Both the position numbers and the translations under genes were made by a program. Shown here one piece after another: positions 42,577 through 51,138 of a stretch of 64,000 nt of DNA. The notes beneath the pieces were generated by a model. The model was not told the DNA's origin. It worked only from the letters and a program-made list of their open reading frames with translations, and did not search any database. This DNA is from Calidifontibacter indicus (GTDB lineage Bacteria; Actinomycetota; Actinomycetes; Actinomycetales; Dermatophilaceae): NCBI RefSeq assembly GCF_003386865.1, contig NZ_QTUA01000001.1:806001-870000 (forward strand), read 5' to 3'. Every line of letters starts with the position of its first letter. Positions within the stretch are counted from its first letter, which is position 1.

Positions 42577-43875
42577 TCAGTACTCGCTCGGACGGAAGCC
42601 GGCGTTGCCGGCGGCCTGCTCGTCCATGAACCACACGTCGGGCTCCCGCTCCCAGTCGCCCTCGGGGCCGACACGGAAGGTCTTGGTGTCTTCCCAGGCG
42701 CGCACCGGGTGGCCCATCGGCTGCACGCCCGGACCGATCGGCGCCGCCGAACCGATGGAGTAACCGCCGTCGGTCACCTCGTCGAACGCGCTGATCCGTC
42801 GTCCGCCGGAACCGCCGGAGAGCGCGTCGCCGGGGTACGGCGTCTCGTACGACCCGCGGGTGACAGCGGCCTGCGGGATGTCCTGCGTCCCCGTGGGCCG
42901 TCCTGCGGACTCGAGTTCGTCGTCGCGTTCGGGGTCGGTGGCGTGTGCCTCGGAGTGACTGCCGTATTCCTCGACGCTCTCGGGTCCGCCGCCGGTGCCA
43001 TGCTCGTCGACGTCGGTCTCCTCGGGGCCGCCGCCGGTGCTCCAGGTGCCGTCGGCCGAGTCGCGGCTGCCCTGCGGGCCGAGGTCGTCGGCGCTGCCGG
43101 GAGCGTCCGGAGTCCAGGTGCCGTCGGTGCTCGAGTCGTCGACGGGCGAGTCCGTGGCGGGCGAGTCGGAGGTGTCGGAGGCATCGGTGGCAGCGTCGGT
43201 GCCGAAACCTGGGTCCTCGACCTCGGACACGTCACGGGAGGGCTCGACGGGGGAGTCGGACAGCGTCGAGTTGCCCGGGGTCACGAACTCGTCGGCCGCG
43301 GCCGCAGCGCCCGTTGCGCCGACGACACCGGCGGCTCCAGCCGCGGACGGCGTGCCGGGCGCGGACGGCGTGCCCGGTGCCTCCGGTGCGGACGGTGCTT
43401 CGGGGCCGCCCAGTCCGCCGGGCCCTTCGGGCCCGCCTGGCACCGTCGGCGCGGCGGGTGCCTCGGGTGCGGCCGGCCCGGAGAGCGCGGCCTCGCGCGG
43501 ACCCTCGGCGGCCGGGCTGTCCACCTCGGCACCACCGCCCCACCCGTGCGCGCGGTAGTAGGCGTGCAGTTCGTTCTCCTCGCTCGGGGAGATGTGGTCG
43601 TCGGCCTCGACCTTCGGGGAGTCCTTGACGACGTCCTTGGCGAACGGCACCCGGATCTCGTCACCGTTGAGGTCGACACCGTCGAGCGGCACGAGCGCCT
43701 CGCGGGTGCGGAACAGCCCGGTGCGCACCGACGCCCACGACGGCCGGCCGCTGGTGTCGTGCACATAGATCTGTTCGACCGGGCCGATCTTGTCGCCGTC
43801 GTGGTCGAGAACCGTTGCACGACTGAGGCGCTCGAGTTCGGACGGGCTGATGCGGGATGCGTCGTCGTTGGTCAC
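42577..43875 (-). CDS. PRC-barrel domain protein with collagen-like low-complexity tail
   Basis: A GTG at 43875 preceded by GAGGAACC gives 432 residues. Residues about 15-90 are a PRC-barrel domain: RATVLDHDGDKIGPVEQIYVHD, then WASVRTGLFRTREALVPLDG and IRVPFAKDVVKDSP. The segment ADDHISPSEENELHAYY is typical of stress-type PRC-barrel proteins. About residues 110-300 are Pro/Gly/Ala-rich with collagen-like GPEGPGGLGGPEAPSAP stretches, followed by a Thr/Ser/Asp-rich acidic region. The end is more ordered and Gly/Tyr-rich. No signal peptide or DUF2382 domain is visible. The function is unknown; PRC barrels bind RNA or proteins. Confidence 0.75.
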   Translation of the reverse strand: MTNDDASRISPSELERLSRATVLDHDGDKIGPVEQIYVHDTSGRPSWASVRTGLFRTREALVPLDGVDLNGDEIRVPFAKDVVKDSPKVEADDHISPSEENELHAYYRAHGWGGGAEVDSPAAEGPREAALSGPAAPEAPAAPTVPGGPEGPGGLGGPEAPSAPEAPGTPSAPGTPSAAGAAGVVGATGAAAAADEFVTPGNSTLSDSPVEPSRDVSEVEDPGFGTDAATDASDTSDSPATDSPVDDSSTDGTWTPDAPGSADDLGPQGSRDSADGTWSTGGGPEETDVDEHGTGGGPESVEEYGSHSEAHATDPERDDELESAGRPTGTQDIPQAAVTRGSYETPYPGDALSGGSGGRRISAFDEVTDGGYSIGSAAPIGPGVQPMGHPVRAWEDTKTFRVGPEGDWEREPDVWFMDEQAAGNAGFRPSEY

Positions 43876-44074
43876 TTCGGTTCCTCGTTCCCTTGGTGAG
43901 GTGCGGGCGACCGGGCGGCCGCGCCGGCCGTGCTGGTCGATGCTCGCGTTCCGGTTCCGATCGTGGCACAGGACGGTGGTGTCAGCGGGGAAACGCCGAT
44001 TGCCTCGGCTTGCGACCACGCATCGGCGCGGTACATTGCGACAATTGCACGAACGACACGAAGGAGTGATCCCC

Positions 44075-44437
44075 ATGGACCGCGCACCGATCGGACGAAC
44101 CCTCTCGCTCAACCCCGCGTTCGTCGAAACACTCTCGCCGCAGCAACTGGAGGGCTACGTGCGGGTGATGGCCGAGGCTTCGGCGAACCACCCGGGGCAC
44201 GACGTCAAGGCGCTGTGCGAGGTCATCGAGCAGGGACTGCATCGGCTCGGCATCCGCATCGCGCCGGTCGAACTCGAACGGACGGCCGAGCAACTCGTCG
44301 GCCACGGACAGGCTCCGCTGACGATCTCGACCCACGACGGTGTCGTTCTGTTCGAACGTGTGGGGCAGAGTTCGGTGCCGCCGACGCCGCGCACACACGT
44401 CGACCCGGCCGACCCGGACCGTCCGACGATCAGCTGA
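44075..44437 (+). CDS. Hypothetical protein, 120 residues
   Basis: AAGGAG at 44061-44066 precedes the ATG at 44075 by 8 bases. The protein is mostly helical: NPAFVETLSPQQLEGYVRVMAEASANHPGHDV, then a helix CEVIEQGLHRLGIRI, and an ending with many Pro and Asp residues (PPTPRTHVDPADPDRPTIS). No signal peptide, helix of membrane length or known motif is seen. It is divergent from the PRC-barrel gene. Codon use is like its neighbours, so the gene is likely real. Confidence 0.65.
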   Translation: MDRAPIGRTLSLNPAFVETLSPQQLEGYVRVMAEASANHPGHDVKALCEVIEQGLHRLGIRIAPVELERTAEQLVGHGQAPLTISTHDGVVLFERVGQSSVPPTPRTHVDPADPDRPTIS

Positions 44438-44747
44438 TCCGGCGATCTTTCAGGGTTCGCCAGTCGTTCACGTCGGGCTCCGCACGGGTTCGACACCGGT
44501 TAACCAGTCGGCCGAGTCGGCGCGGCACCGGCCTCGGACTTGACCAATTCTTGAAGGAGTGGCCTTTCTGTGGACACCGTTCCGAGGCCCTCTACCGTGC
44601 TACCGTCGTCCTTGTTGCAGTTGCAGTTCCTCGCAAGAAGAAGTGCCCGCCACGCGCGGGCATTTGTATGTGTGGGGTGGTTTCGGCAACACCATTCCCG
44701 CCGACCTGGTGGGTATGAAACCGCACAAAGATTGAGAGTTACCCCGC
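44438..44747 (+). promoter_or_regulatory. Long leader of the cold-shock gene
   Basis: This 310-base stretch has no gene. It contains TTGACC at about 44539-44544, a pyrimidine-rich segment with TTGCAGTTGCAG, and a hairpin TGCCCGC-CACGC-GCGGGCA at 44644-44662 followed by TTTGT. A long structured leader is characteristic of cold-shock genes, whose mRNA folding changes with temperature. The hairpin with its short T-run could also be an attenuator. Which bases are transcribed is not known. Confidence 0.5.
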
Positions 44748-44951
44748 ATGGCACAGGGAACCGTCAAGTGGTTCAACGCGGAAAAGGGCTTCGGCTTCAT
44801 CGCGCAGGACAACGGTGGCCAGGACGTTTTCGTCCACTACTCGGCTATCCAGTCGCAGGGCTACCGCAGCCTTGAAGAGGCGCAGCGCGTCGAGTTCGAG
44901 ATCACCCAGGGTGACAAGGGTCCGCAGGCGAGCAACGTCCAGCCGATCTGA
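44748..44951 (+). CDS. Cold-shock domain protein
   Basis: The 67-residue single cold-shock domain shows the RNA-binding motifs [12 protein letters not shown] (RNP1) and DVFVHYSAI (RNP2), then [23 protein letters not shown]. It melts or chaperones mRNA structure and binds single-stranded nucleic acid in the cytoplasm. The long leader suggests cold or growth-phase control. It is followed by a strong terminator. Confidence 0.97.
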   Translation: MAQGTVKWFNAEKGFGFIAQDNGGQDVFVHYSAIQSQGYRSLEEAQRVEFEITQGDKGPQASNVQPI

Positions 44952-45000
44952 GACACCTCAGCATGGTGATCGCAAGCAACATCTGAGACTTTCACCAGCG

Positions 45001-45037
45001 GAACTGCCCCGGCACATGCCGGGGCAGTTCTGTGTTT
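45001..45037. terminator. Strong terminator after the cold-shock gene
   Basis: Bases 45001-45014 pair exactly with 45017-45030, a 14-bp stem, and TGTGTTTTCC follows. This is a canonical Rho-independent terminator for the plus strand and can also stop transcription of the convergent PBP gene. Confidence 0.88.
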
Positions 45038-45092
45038 TCCGATGGTTTCCGACGATGCCGACGGCCGCCCGAGCGCGCCTCGACCGCAGACC

Positions 45093-47003
45093 TCAGCTGC
45101 GGGCGTACATCTCCAGGAAGCCCTTCGCCACCGGTGTCGCGACGCTGCCACCGGTCTGTCCGGTCGGCACGTCCGCCACCAGCACCGCGAACGCGATGTC
45201 GCCCTGCCAACCGACCAGCCAGGCGTGGGCCCCGTTCTTGCCACCCTCGGCGAACTCGGCGGTGCCGGTCTTGCCATACACATCGCCGCCGACGATTCCG
45301 TTGGCCAGGGTCGCGGTGCCGTCGGTGACGGTCTGCCGCATCATCTGTCGCAACGAGGTGAGCACCGAGGCGTCGAGCGGCTTCGGGGTGCGGTCGCCGG
45401 CCGGCGCGGGCGACGTGACCAGGGTCGGCGGCACGAAGCTGCCGCGCGCGACACTCGCCGCCACGGCGGCCATGGCCAGCGGTGAGACCTGGACGCGTCC
45501 CTGACCGATGGTCATCGCGGCCGTGTCGGTCGCGCCGTTCGAAGTGGGCACATTGCCGGTGTAGGCGCCGTCGACCCCGACCGCCTTCGACCAGTCGCCA
45601 CCGATGCCGAACAGCGCGGCGGCCTGCTGCAGGTCGCCGGCCGCGAAGCCCTTGGTGGAGTTGACGAACGCGGTGTTGCACGAGTGCGCGAAGTCGTCCC
45701 GGAAGGTCGGGTCGCCCAGGCTCTCGCCCTCGAAGTTGCGGAAGCTCAGACCGTCGATCGAGGTCTGCTGCGGGCATGCCACCTTCGTGTCGGGGTTGAG
45801 CCCCTTCTTCAGCAGTTCGAAGCCGGAGACGATCTTGAAGGTGGAGCCCGGCGCGTAGCGACCGGTCACCGCGCGCTCGATGCCGTAGGCCGGCGCGTTC
45901 GCGGCCGCGAGCACCGACGACGTCTTCACGTCGATCGCGACGATCGCGCCCACCGATCCCTGCGGCAGGTTCGCGAGGGCCTTCTCGGCGGCGTCCTGCA
46001 CCTTCGGGTCGAGCGTGGTCACCAGGTCGGAGCCGTTCTTGGCAGCCGCCCCGAAAAGCGCCGTCTGCGGCTCCGAACGCGCCGCGATCGTCATGCCCGC
46101 CTTCGGCAACATCACCGAGTCGTACTGCTGCTGCAGGCCCGAGGTGCCGGCGTACATCCCCGAGCGGTAGGTGTTCGGGTTCTTCTTGATCATGTCGGCC
46201 GTCACCGCCCCGACGTTGCCGAGCAGCGGTTGGCCGAAGGAGCGGTTGGTGGCCAGCGGTTGCTGGCGTTCGGCGATGACCGCGCCGTCGATCGAGCGCA
46301 GGGTGCTCGCCCGGGCCTCGAAGTCGTCCTTGCGGTAGGTGATCACCGGGATGGTCGCCTTGGAACCCGAGGCCTTGGCCGCCACCACCTTGGCGCTCAG
46401 TCCGCTCACGCTGGTCGCGCGCTCCATCCGCAGCGCCGATGCCGCGGTCGCCTTCGTCGGGTCGAGCGAGATGTCGTAGACGCTCTGGTTGGTCATCAAC
46501 CCAGCACCGTCGCGGCCCTTGATCTCACCGCGCTGTCCGGCGTCCAGACGCACCACGAACGCGTCGTTCGTCTGCAGCTTCGGGTGCCACAGCGACCGTT
46601 TGCCGGCCACCACGCCCCACTTGCCGTTCGACCGCTCCAAAGCGATCGGGTCGGTCCAGGAGAAGGTCTGCCCGCCCGACACCTGCCAGGCGACGTCGAT
46701 CGTGGCGGACGCGGCGTCGCCGTCCCGGGTCACCGACTTCACGCTGGTGCGGATGGTGCCGTTGCCCAGTTGCGCAGTGGTGGTGCGGAAGTCGGCCGCG
46801 GCGGCCTGCGGGTCGGTGCCGACGTAGGTCGCCTTGTCCAGGCTGCGGCTCGACCATGCGTCGGCGAAGGCGGCCGCCGCCAGCCGCGCGTCGTTGTCGA
46901 GACGCTGCTGTTCGGCGTGGTCGTTCCAGAGCATGTAGCCGCCGGCACCGGCCGCCACCAGCAGCCCGGCGGTGGTGGTGGCCAGGACGGTTCGTGCGCT
47001 CAT
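45093..47003 (-). CDS. Penicillin-binding protein (transpeptidase, MecA_N type)
   Basis: The 636-residue protein has an N-terminal membrane anchor (residues about 5-25). The NTF2-like MecA_N domain (about 35-150) contains FADAWSSRSLDKATYVG. A PBP dimerisation part and the transpeptidase domain follow, with APGSTFKIVSG (catalytic S387, K390), HSCNTAF (SxN) and GDVYGKTGTAEF (KTG). It cross-links peptidoglycan outside the membrane. It lies 54 bases downstream of an LCP gene in the same direction, a wall-assembly unit. The MecA_N domain is shared by actinobacterial PbpA/PbpB-like class B enzymes and by PBP2a-like proteins. The single-copy role cannot be told. Confidence 0.9.
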   Translation of the reverse strand: MSARTVLATTTAGLLVAAGAGGYMLWNDHAEQQRLDNDARLAAAAFADAWSSRSLDKATYVGTDPQAAAADFRTTTAQLGNGTIRTSVKSVTRDGDAASATIDVAWQVSGGQTFSWTDPIALERSNGKWGVVAGKRSLWHPKLQTNDAFVVRLDAGQRGEIKGRDGAGLMTNQSVYDISLDPTKATAASALRMERATSVSGLSAKVVAAKASGSKATIPVITYRKDDFEARASTLRSIDGAVIAERQQPLATNRSFGQPLLGNVGAVTADMIKKNPNTYRSGMYAGTSGLQQQYDSVMLPKAGMTIAARSEPQTALFGAAAKNGSDLVTTLDPKVQDAAEKALANLPQGSVGAIVAIDVKTSSVLAAANAPAYGIERAVTGRYAPGSTFKIVSGFELLKKGLNPDTKVACPQQTSIDGLSFRNFEGESLGDPTFRDDFAHSCNTAFVNSTKGFAAGDLQQAAALFGIGGDWSKAVGVDGAYTGNVPTSNGATDTAAMTIGQGRVQVSPLAMAAVAASVARGSFVPPTLVTSPAPAGDRTPKPLDASVLTSLRQMMRQTVTDGTATLANGIVGGDVYGKTGTAEFAEGGKNGAHAWLVGWQGDIAFAVLVADVPTGQTGGSVATPVAKGFLEMYARS

Positions 47004-47057
47004 CGCTTCCTCTTCAGCGGTCGGTGGTCGACAGTGTCAAGCAGTGCTCGTCAGTGC

Positions 47058-48638
47058 TCAGCAGTGCTCCGCGGTGTCGGTGACCGGCTCGACGCTGGTG
47101 GTGGTGCTCTGCGCCGGAGTGGTGGGCGTCGACGCCGTCGGTGCGCTCGACGACGCCGACGATGTGGACGCCGTGGCACCCGGCTTGGGCGCCTTCGGGT
47201 CGTGCGGCTTCTCGAGCGCCGACTTCACGATCGAACGGATCTTCGCGTAGTCGGGGTTCCAGTGCTTCACCGAGTCGGACACGTTCACCGTACGCAGGTT
47301 GCCGTTCTTCATGCGTTCGACGAGCTCGGCGAATGCGGGCAGGTCGTCCTGCTTGATGTCCATCCGGATGTTGTCGCCGGCTGCTTCCATGATGCCGGTG
47401 AACTTGGTGGCCATCTTGAACGGATCGGTCTGGGACACCAGCGCATTCACCATGCACCGCTGACGGCGCATGCGGTCGTCGTCGCTGCCGGCGACGCGGC
47501 TGCGCGAGTACCAGAGGGCGAGTCGACCGTCGAGCTTCTGATAGCCCGGTTTGATCATGCCGGTCACCCCGACGACCTGGCCGCTGGAGGTGACCTTGCC
47601 GCCGATCGGGATGCCCGGCTCGGGCACGTTCATGTAGACGCCGCCCATCGCGTCGACCAACTGCTGGAAGCCGGCCATGTCGATGACCGCGGTGTAGTCG
47701 ATGGGGAGTCCGACGATCTCGCCGATCACCTCACGGGTGGTGTCGAGGCCGGGGCTCGCCTCGTCGGCCGGGAAGAGGTCCTTGTGGTTGACCTCGGCCT
47801 CCACCCAGACACCGTTCATCAGGCACTCCGCGCCGGCGCCCTTCTCGGGACAGTAGTAGCCGTTCGGGTAGACCGCGTGCAGCGGGTTGTCGGCCGGGAA
47901 CGGCACCTTCTGCAGGTTGCGCGGGATGGAGATGAGGGTGGAGTCACCGGTCTTGGTGTCGATGCTGACGACCATCATCGAGTCGGTGCGCAGTTCGTAC
48001 CGGTCGGCGCCGGCGTCGGAGCCGAGCAGCAGGACGTTGACGCGCGGCACGTCCTTCCAGGGGTCCGACCCGCTGCTGGGGCCGCGTGCGGCACCACCGC
48101 GGCCGTCGTAGCGGTTGGTGAAGATCTTGTCGAAGGCGCTGCGGGTGACCGTCACGTAACGCACCGCCTGTGCGGCGGGCAGCGCCACGACCAGCACCAT
48201 GAGGGCGGTGAAGGCGCGGTGGGTCCATCGCATCCGCGGGGTCCACCGGCGTCCGGAGGTCTCTCGTGCGGTGATCAGGATGCCGGCGATCCATACGAGG
48301 GCGCCCAGCACGAAGATCACCAACAGTGCGATGAGTCCCCGCTTGGTGGCGAACTTGGCTGCCCCGGTGAGGATTCCGCCACTGAAGAGCATGAACGCCA
48401 GCACCAGCACGGTGGCCGCGGCCGCCAACGCCAGCGCGACACCCCACCAGCGACGGCGGGTGCGCAGCAGGCCGACGCCGGGCCAGATGGTCGACAGGCC
48501 GGTCAGGGTGAGGGCACGTCGCAGCTGTTCGGAGCGCATGCGGCGCACCTCGTGACGGCTGAGTTCGCGGCCGTCCCTGGTGGAAACAGCGGTCGAGCCG
48601 TCCTCCTCGGACACAGTGGGGTCCTCGTCGGTCGACAT
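47058..48638 (-). CDS. LytR-CpsA-Psr (LCP) family wall-polymer transferase
   Basis: The ATG at 48638 follows GAGAAGGATTTG and gives 526 residues. An N-terminal cytoplasmic segment (about 1-55) leads into four hydrophobic helices (about 58-170). The extracellular LCP domain follows, recognised by VNVLLLGSDAGADRYELRTDSMMVVSIDT, ISIPRNLQ, the later DMAGFQQLVDAMGGVYMNV and YSRSRVAGSDDDRMRRQR, in which Arg and Asp residues bind the polyprenyl pyrophosphate. The Ser/Thr/Ala-rich end is a spacer. LCP enzymes attach teichoic acid, arabinogalactan or other glycopolymers to peptidoglycan. A class B PBP gene follows. Confidence 0.9.
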   Translation of the reverse strand: MSTDEDPTVSEEDGSTAVSTRDGRELSRHEVRRMRSEQLRRALTLTGLSTIWPGVGLLRTRRRWWGVALALAAAATVLVLAFMLFSGGILTGAAKFATKRGLIALLVIFVLGALVWIAGILITARETSGRRWTPRMRWTHRAFTALMVLVVALPAAQAVRYVTVTRSAFDKIFTNRYDGRGGAARGPSSGSDPWKDVPRVNVLLLGSDAGADRYELRTDSMMVVSIDTKTGDSTLISIPRNLQKVPFPADNPLHAVYPNGYYCPEKGAGAECLMNGVWVEAEVNHKDLFPADEASPGLDTTREVIGEIVGLPIDYTAVIDMAGFQQLVDAMGGVYMNVPEPGIPIGGKVTSSGQVVGVTGMIKPGYQKLDGRLALWYSRSRVAGSDDDRMRRQRCMVNALVSQTDPFKMATKFTGIMEAAGDNIRMDIKQDDLPAFAELVERMKNGNLRTVNVSDSVKHWNPDYAKIRSIVKSALEKPHDPKAPKPGATASTSSASSSAPTASTPTTPAQSTTTSVEPVTDTAEHC

Positions 48639-48858
48639 CAAATCCTTCTCGTCGTTCGTGCCGTCGCCTCGTGAGCGACGACGCGGGTGGCCCGTCACCG
48701 GGACGGTGTCCCATGGAGGACGACGTGCACGGTACTGGGAATGGTTCCCCACAAGCCCATTTTGCAGGTACTCCTCGATGCGGGGTAGCCTGTCCGGGCT
48801 TGCCTGTCCATGTTGCCTGCTCGTAGAGCAATCGGCAAAGTGGCCATCTGGCAGCGGA

Positions 48859-48948
48859 GGAGGCGTCGCCTAGTCAGGTCTATGGCGCCCGCCTGCTAAG
48901 CGGGAGCGGTCTTAAAGCCGCACGCGGGTTCAAATCCCGCCGCCTCCG
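48859..48948 (+). tRNA. tRNA-Ser (anticodon GCT)
   Basis: The acceptor stem GGAGGCG (48859-48865) pairs with CGCCTCC (48941-48947), discriminator G. The anticodon arm is CCCGC-CTGCTAA-GCGGG with anticodon GCT. The long variable arm and T arm GCGGG-TTCAAAT-CCCGC follow. The length is 90 bases, a class II tRNA. CCA is not encoded. A strong hairpin follows. Confidence 0.95.
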
Positions 48949-48954
48949 CCGAAT

Positions 48955-48984
48955 CGAAGGGCTCCCGTCATCGGGAGCCCTTCG
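48955..48984. terminator. Terminator of tRNA-Ser and the GtrA-like gene
   Basis: CGAAGGGCTCCCG pairs exactly with CGGGAGCCCTTCG around the loop TCAT. It lies 6 bases beyond the tRNA and 32 bases beyond the stop of the convergent GtrA-like gene. Confidence 0.85.
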
Positions 48985-49015
48985 TCGTTTCCGTTCTGTC
49001 CCAACGGTTTCGACC

Positions 49016-49459
49016 TCATGCCGCAAACCAGCGCCGCAGCAGCACGAAGCGGACGACGGTGGCGACGGCGTTGCCGACACCGACGGTGAGCGTCGCGACG
49101 AGCGTGCTCGCGCCGGGCGTGAGGTGGTGCAGGATCCACAGCGCCCCTGCAGTCGCCGTCCAGGTGACCGCCAGGAGCGCCAGGCTGCGCACCTGCACGG
49201 CGAGCGCATCCCGATGAGTCGGGCCGGTCGGGTCGCTGGCAGCGAAGGTGAAGCGGCGGTTCGCCGCGGTGTTCGCGACGGTGCACAGCACCAGCGCCAC
49301 GAAGTTCGCGACCTGGTTGGGCATCACCGAGGCGAAGAGCGCGAAGAGCGCGAGGTTGGCGAGGGTGCTCACCACACCGACGGCGGCGAATCGCCCCAGT
49401 TGGCCGGGCAATTCGCCGCGTCGTCGTGTCGCGGGTTCGACTGCGGTCTGTGTGCTCAT
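49016..49459 (-). CDS. GtrA-family membrane protein
   Basis: The 147-residue protein has four hydrophobic helices: LGRFAAVGVVSTLANLALFALF, VANFVALVLCTVANTAANRRFTF, LLAVTWTATAGALWILHHL and VATLTVGVGNAVATVVRFVLLRRW. The NRRFTF motif in the loop after helix two is the GtrA signature. GtrA-like proteins flip or present polyprenyl-linked sugars for wall or surface glycan synthesis. It stands alone, between tRNA-Ser and the sensor kinase gene (also minus strand) without a shared operon overlap, so the glycan is unknown. Confidence 0.88.
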   Translation of the reverse strand: MSTQTAVEPATRRRGELPGQLGRFAAVGVVSTLANLALFALFASVMPNQVANFVALVLCTVANTAANRRFTFAASDPTGPTHRDALAVQVRSLALLAVTWTATAGALWILHHLTPGASTLVATLTVGVGNAVATVVRFVLLRRWFAA

Positions 49460-49571
49460 CGGTGCTCGCTGATCCCTGTGTCTCGTGCGTCTTCACGTTT
49501 CGGGAACAGAGCGTCGCAGTGGCCGGTGTGGCACGCAGATGCGCAACCGATGTGTGGGCTGTGAACGGGCC

Positions 49572-51131
49572 TCAGGAATGCAGCGCGGGCTCGGACGTCG
49601 TGTCGGTCGGGTGCTGCTCGGCGTCGTCGCCGCGCCCCTTCGGCAGCGCGATCGTGAACACCGTGTGTCCGGGCCGGGAGGCGACGGTCACCGTGCCGCC
49701 GTGCGAACCGACCACCGCGTCGACGATCGACAAGCCGAGACCGGTGGAGCCCTCGGTGCGGGTGCGGGCCTCGTCGCCGCGGGTGAACCGCTGGAAGATG
49801 TTCGGCACCAAGTCCGGTGCGATGCCCGGTCCGTCGTCGGTGACGGTGAGCTCGACGTGGTCGCCCAGGTCGCGCGCCCCGGCGGTCACCCGGGTGCCCT
49901 CCGGGGTGTGCCGACGGGCGTTGGCGAGCAGGTTGATGATCACCTGGCGCAACCGCGCTTCGTCGCCCTCGACCTCGACCGCGTCGGGCGGCAGGTCGAG
50001 CGACCAGACGTGGTCGGGGCCGGCCGCGTGGGCGTCGCTCACCTGCTCGATGAGCAGCATCGACAGGTCGACCGGTGCCCGGTCGAGCGGTCGACCGGAG
50101 TCGAGTCGGGCCAGCAACAGCAGGTCTTCGACCAAGGTGGTCATTCGGGTTGCCTCCGACTCGATGCGGCCGAGCGCGTGGGTGACCCCCTGGGGCACCG
50201 GCTCCTGCTCGCGTCGCGACAACTCGGCGTAACCACGGATGGAAGCCAGCGGGGTGCGCAGTTCGTGCGACGCGTCGGCCACGAACTGCCGCACCCGGGT
50301 CTCGCTCGCCTGACGCGCCGAGAGGGCCTGCCCCATGTGGTCGAGCAGGTTGTTGAGCGCGTGGCCCACCTGCCCGACCTCGGTGCGCGGATCGGTGTCG
50401 CGCTCGTCGACCCGGTCGGCGATATCGACCTCGCCGGTGGCCAGTTGCAGCTTCGACACCTTCGTCGCCGTGCCGGCCACCCGCCGCAGTGGCGCGAGGT
50501 TGCGGCGGATCAGAAACGCGCTCGCCATGCCGACGACGAGCACGCCCGCCCCCGACAGCAGCGCCACCGAGAGCGCGGTCTTGGTGACGTTCTCGCGCAC
50601 CGGTTGCAACGGCAACCCGATGATGTCGACCACGTCGACCACGACCCGTCCGCCGGGTGAGGTGGAGCGGAACTGCGCCGTGTGGCGCACCGCGATCAGC
50701 CGGTAGTCGCCGGCGCCGGTCAGGTGCATGGTGCGCGGGTTCTGACCCAAGCCGGCGGCGGCCAACTGCGACACCTGGGCATCGGTGAGCTGGGTGCGGC
50801 CGCGTGGGGTGACGATCCACGCCGTCTTCTCGGTCTCGCCGGTGCGCATGTCGCTCAGCTCGGTGGGTGAGGAGGTGCCGGTGTAGATCTGCAGCTGCAG
50901 ATTCGAACCGCCGGCGACACTGCCGGTCGGCCCGCCGGGCCCGTCGCCGTCGGAGCCGGCCAGCGCGCTGCGCGATGCGACCAACTGCTGGTCGATCTGC
51001 TCGGTGAGCGTGCGGTCGAGCTGCCACACGGTGAGTGCGCCGACAGCGGCGGTCACCAGGAAGAACAGCGCGAGGACGCTGGCCACCAACTTGGTGCGCA
51101 GCGTCCACGACCGTGGTTGAAGCAGGGTCAT
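49572..51131 (-). CDS. Sensor histidine kinase
   Basis: The 519-residue protein has a first membrane helix at about 16-38, an extracellular region (about 39-186), a second helix at about 187-208 and a HAMP linker (to about 265). The HisKA box is ADASHELRTPLASIRGY with phospho-accepting H289. The HATPase part has LLANARRHT (N box), VTDDGPGI (G1) and GSTGLGLSIVDAV (G2). It phosphorylates the response regulator encoded 7 bases upstream. The arrangement is like actinobacterial TcrY/MprB-type kinases. The signal is unknown. Confidence 0.93.
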   Translation of the reverse strand: MTLLQPRSWTLRTKLVASVLALFFLVTAAVGALTVWQLDRTLTEQIDQQLVASRSALAGSDGDGPGGPTGSVAGGSNLQLQIYTGTSSPTELSDMRTGETEKTAWIVTPRGRTQLTDAQVSQLAAAGLGQNPRTMHLTGAGDYRLIAVRHTAQFRSTSPGGRVVVDVVDIIGLPLQPVRENVTKTALSVALLSGAGVLVVGMASAFLIRRNLAPLRRVAGTATKVSKLQLATGEVDIADRVDERDTDPRTEVGQVGHALNNLLDHMGQALSARQASETRVRQFVADASHELRTPLASIRGYAELSRREQEPVPQGVTHALGRIESEATRMTTLVEDLLLLARLDSGRPLDRAPVDLSMLLIEQVSDAHAAGPDHVWSLDLPPDAVEVEGDEARLRQVIINLLANARRHTPEGTRVTAGARDLGDHVELTVTDDGPGIAPDLVPNIFQRFTRGDEARTRTEGSTGLGLSIVDAVVGSHGGTVTVASRPGHTVFTIALPKGRGDDAEQHPTDTTSEPALHS

Positions 51132-51138
51132 CGATGCT

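Noticed and set aside
44570-44875. Frame upstream of and overlapping the cold-shock gene
   Set aside because: It lacks a ribosome site, overlaps the cold-shock gene in another frame and crosses the leader hairpin.
45093-47003. mecA-type acquired beta-lactam resistance
   Set aside because: The MecA_N domain is common in native actinobacterial PBPs; base composition equals the surroundings, and an LCP gene is the neighbour.
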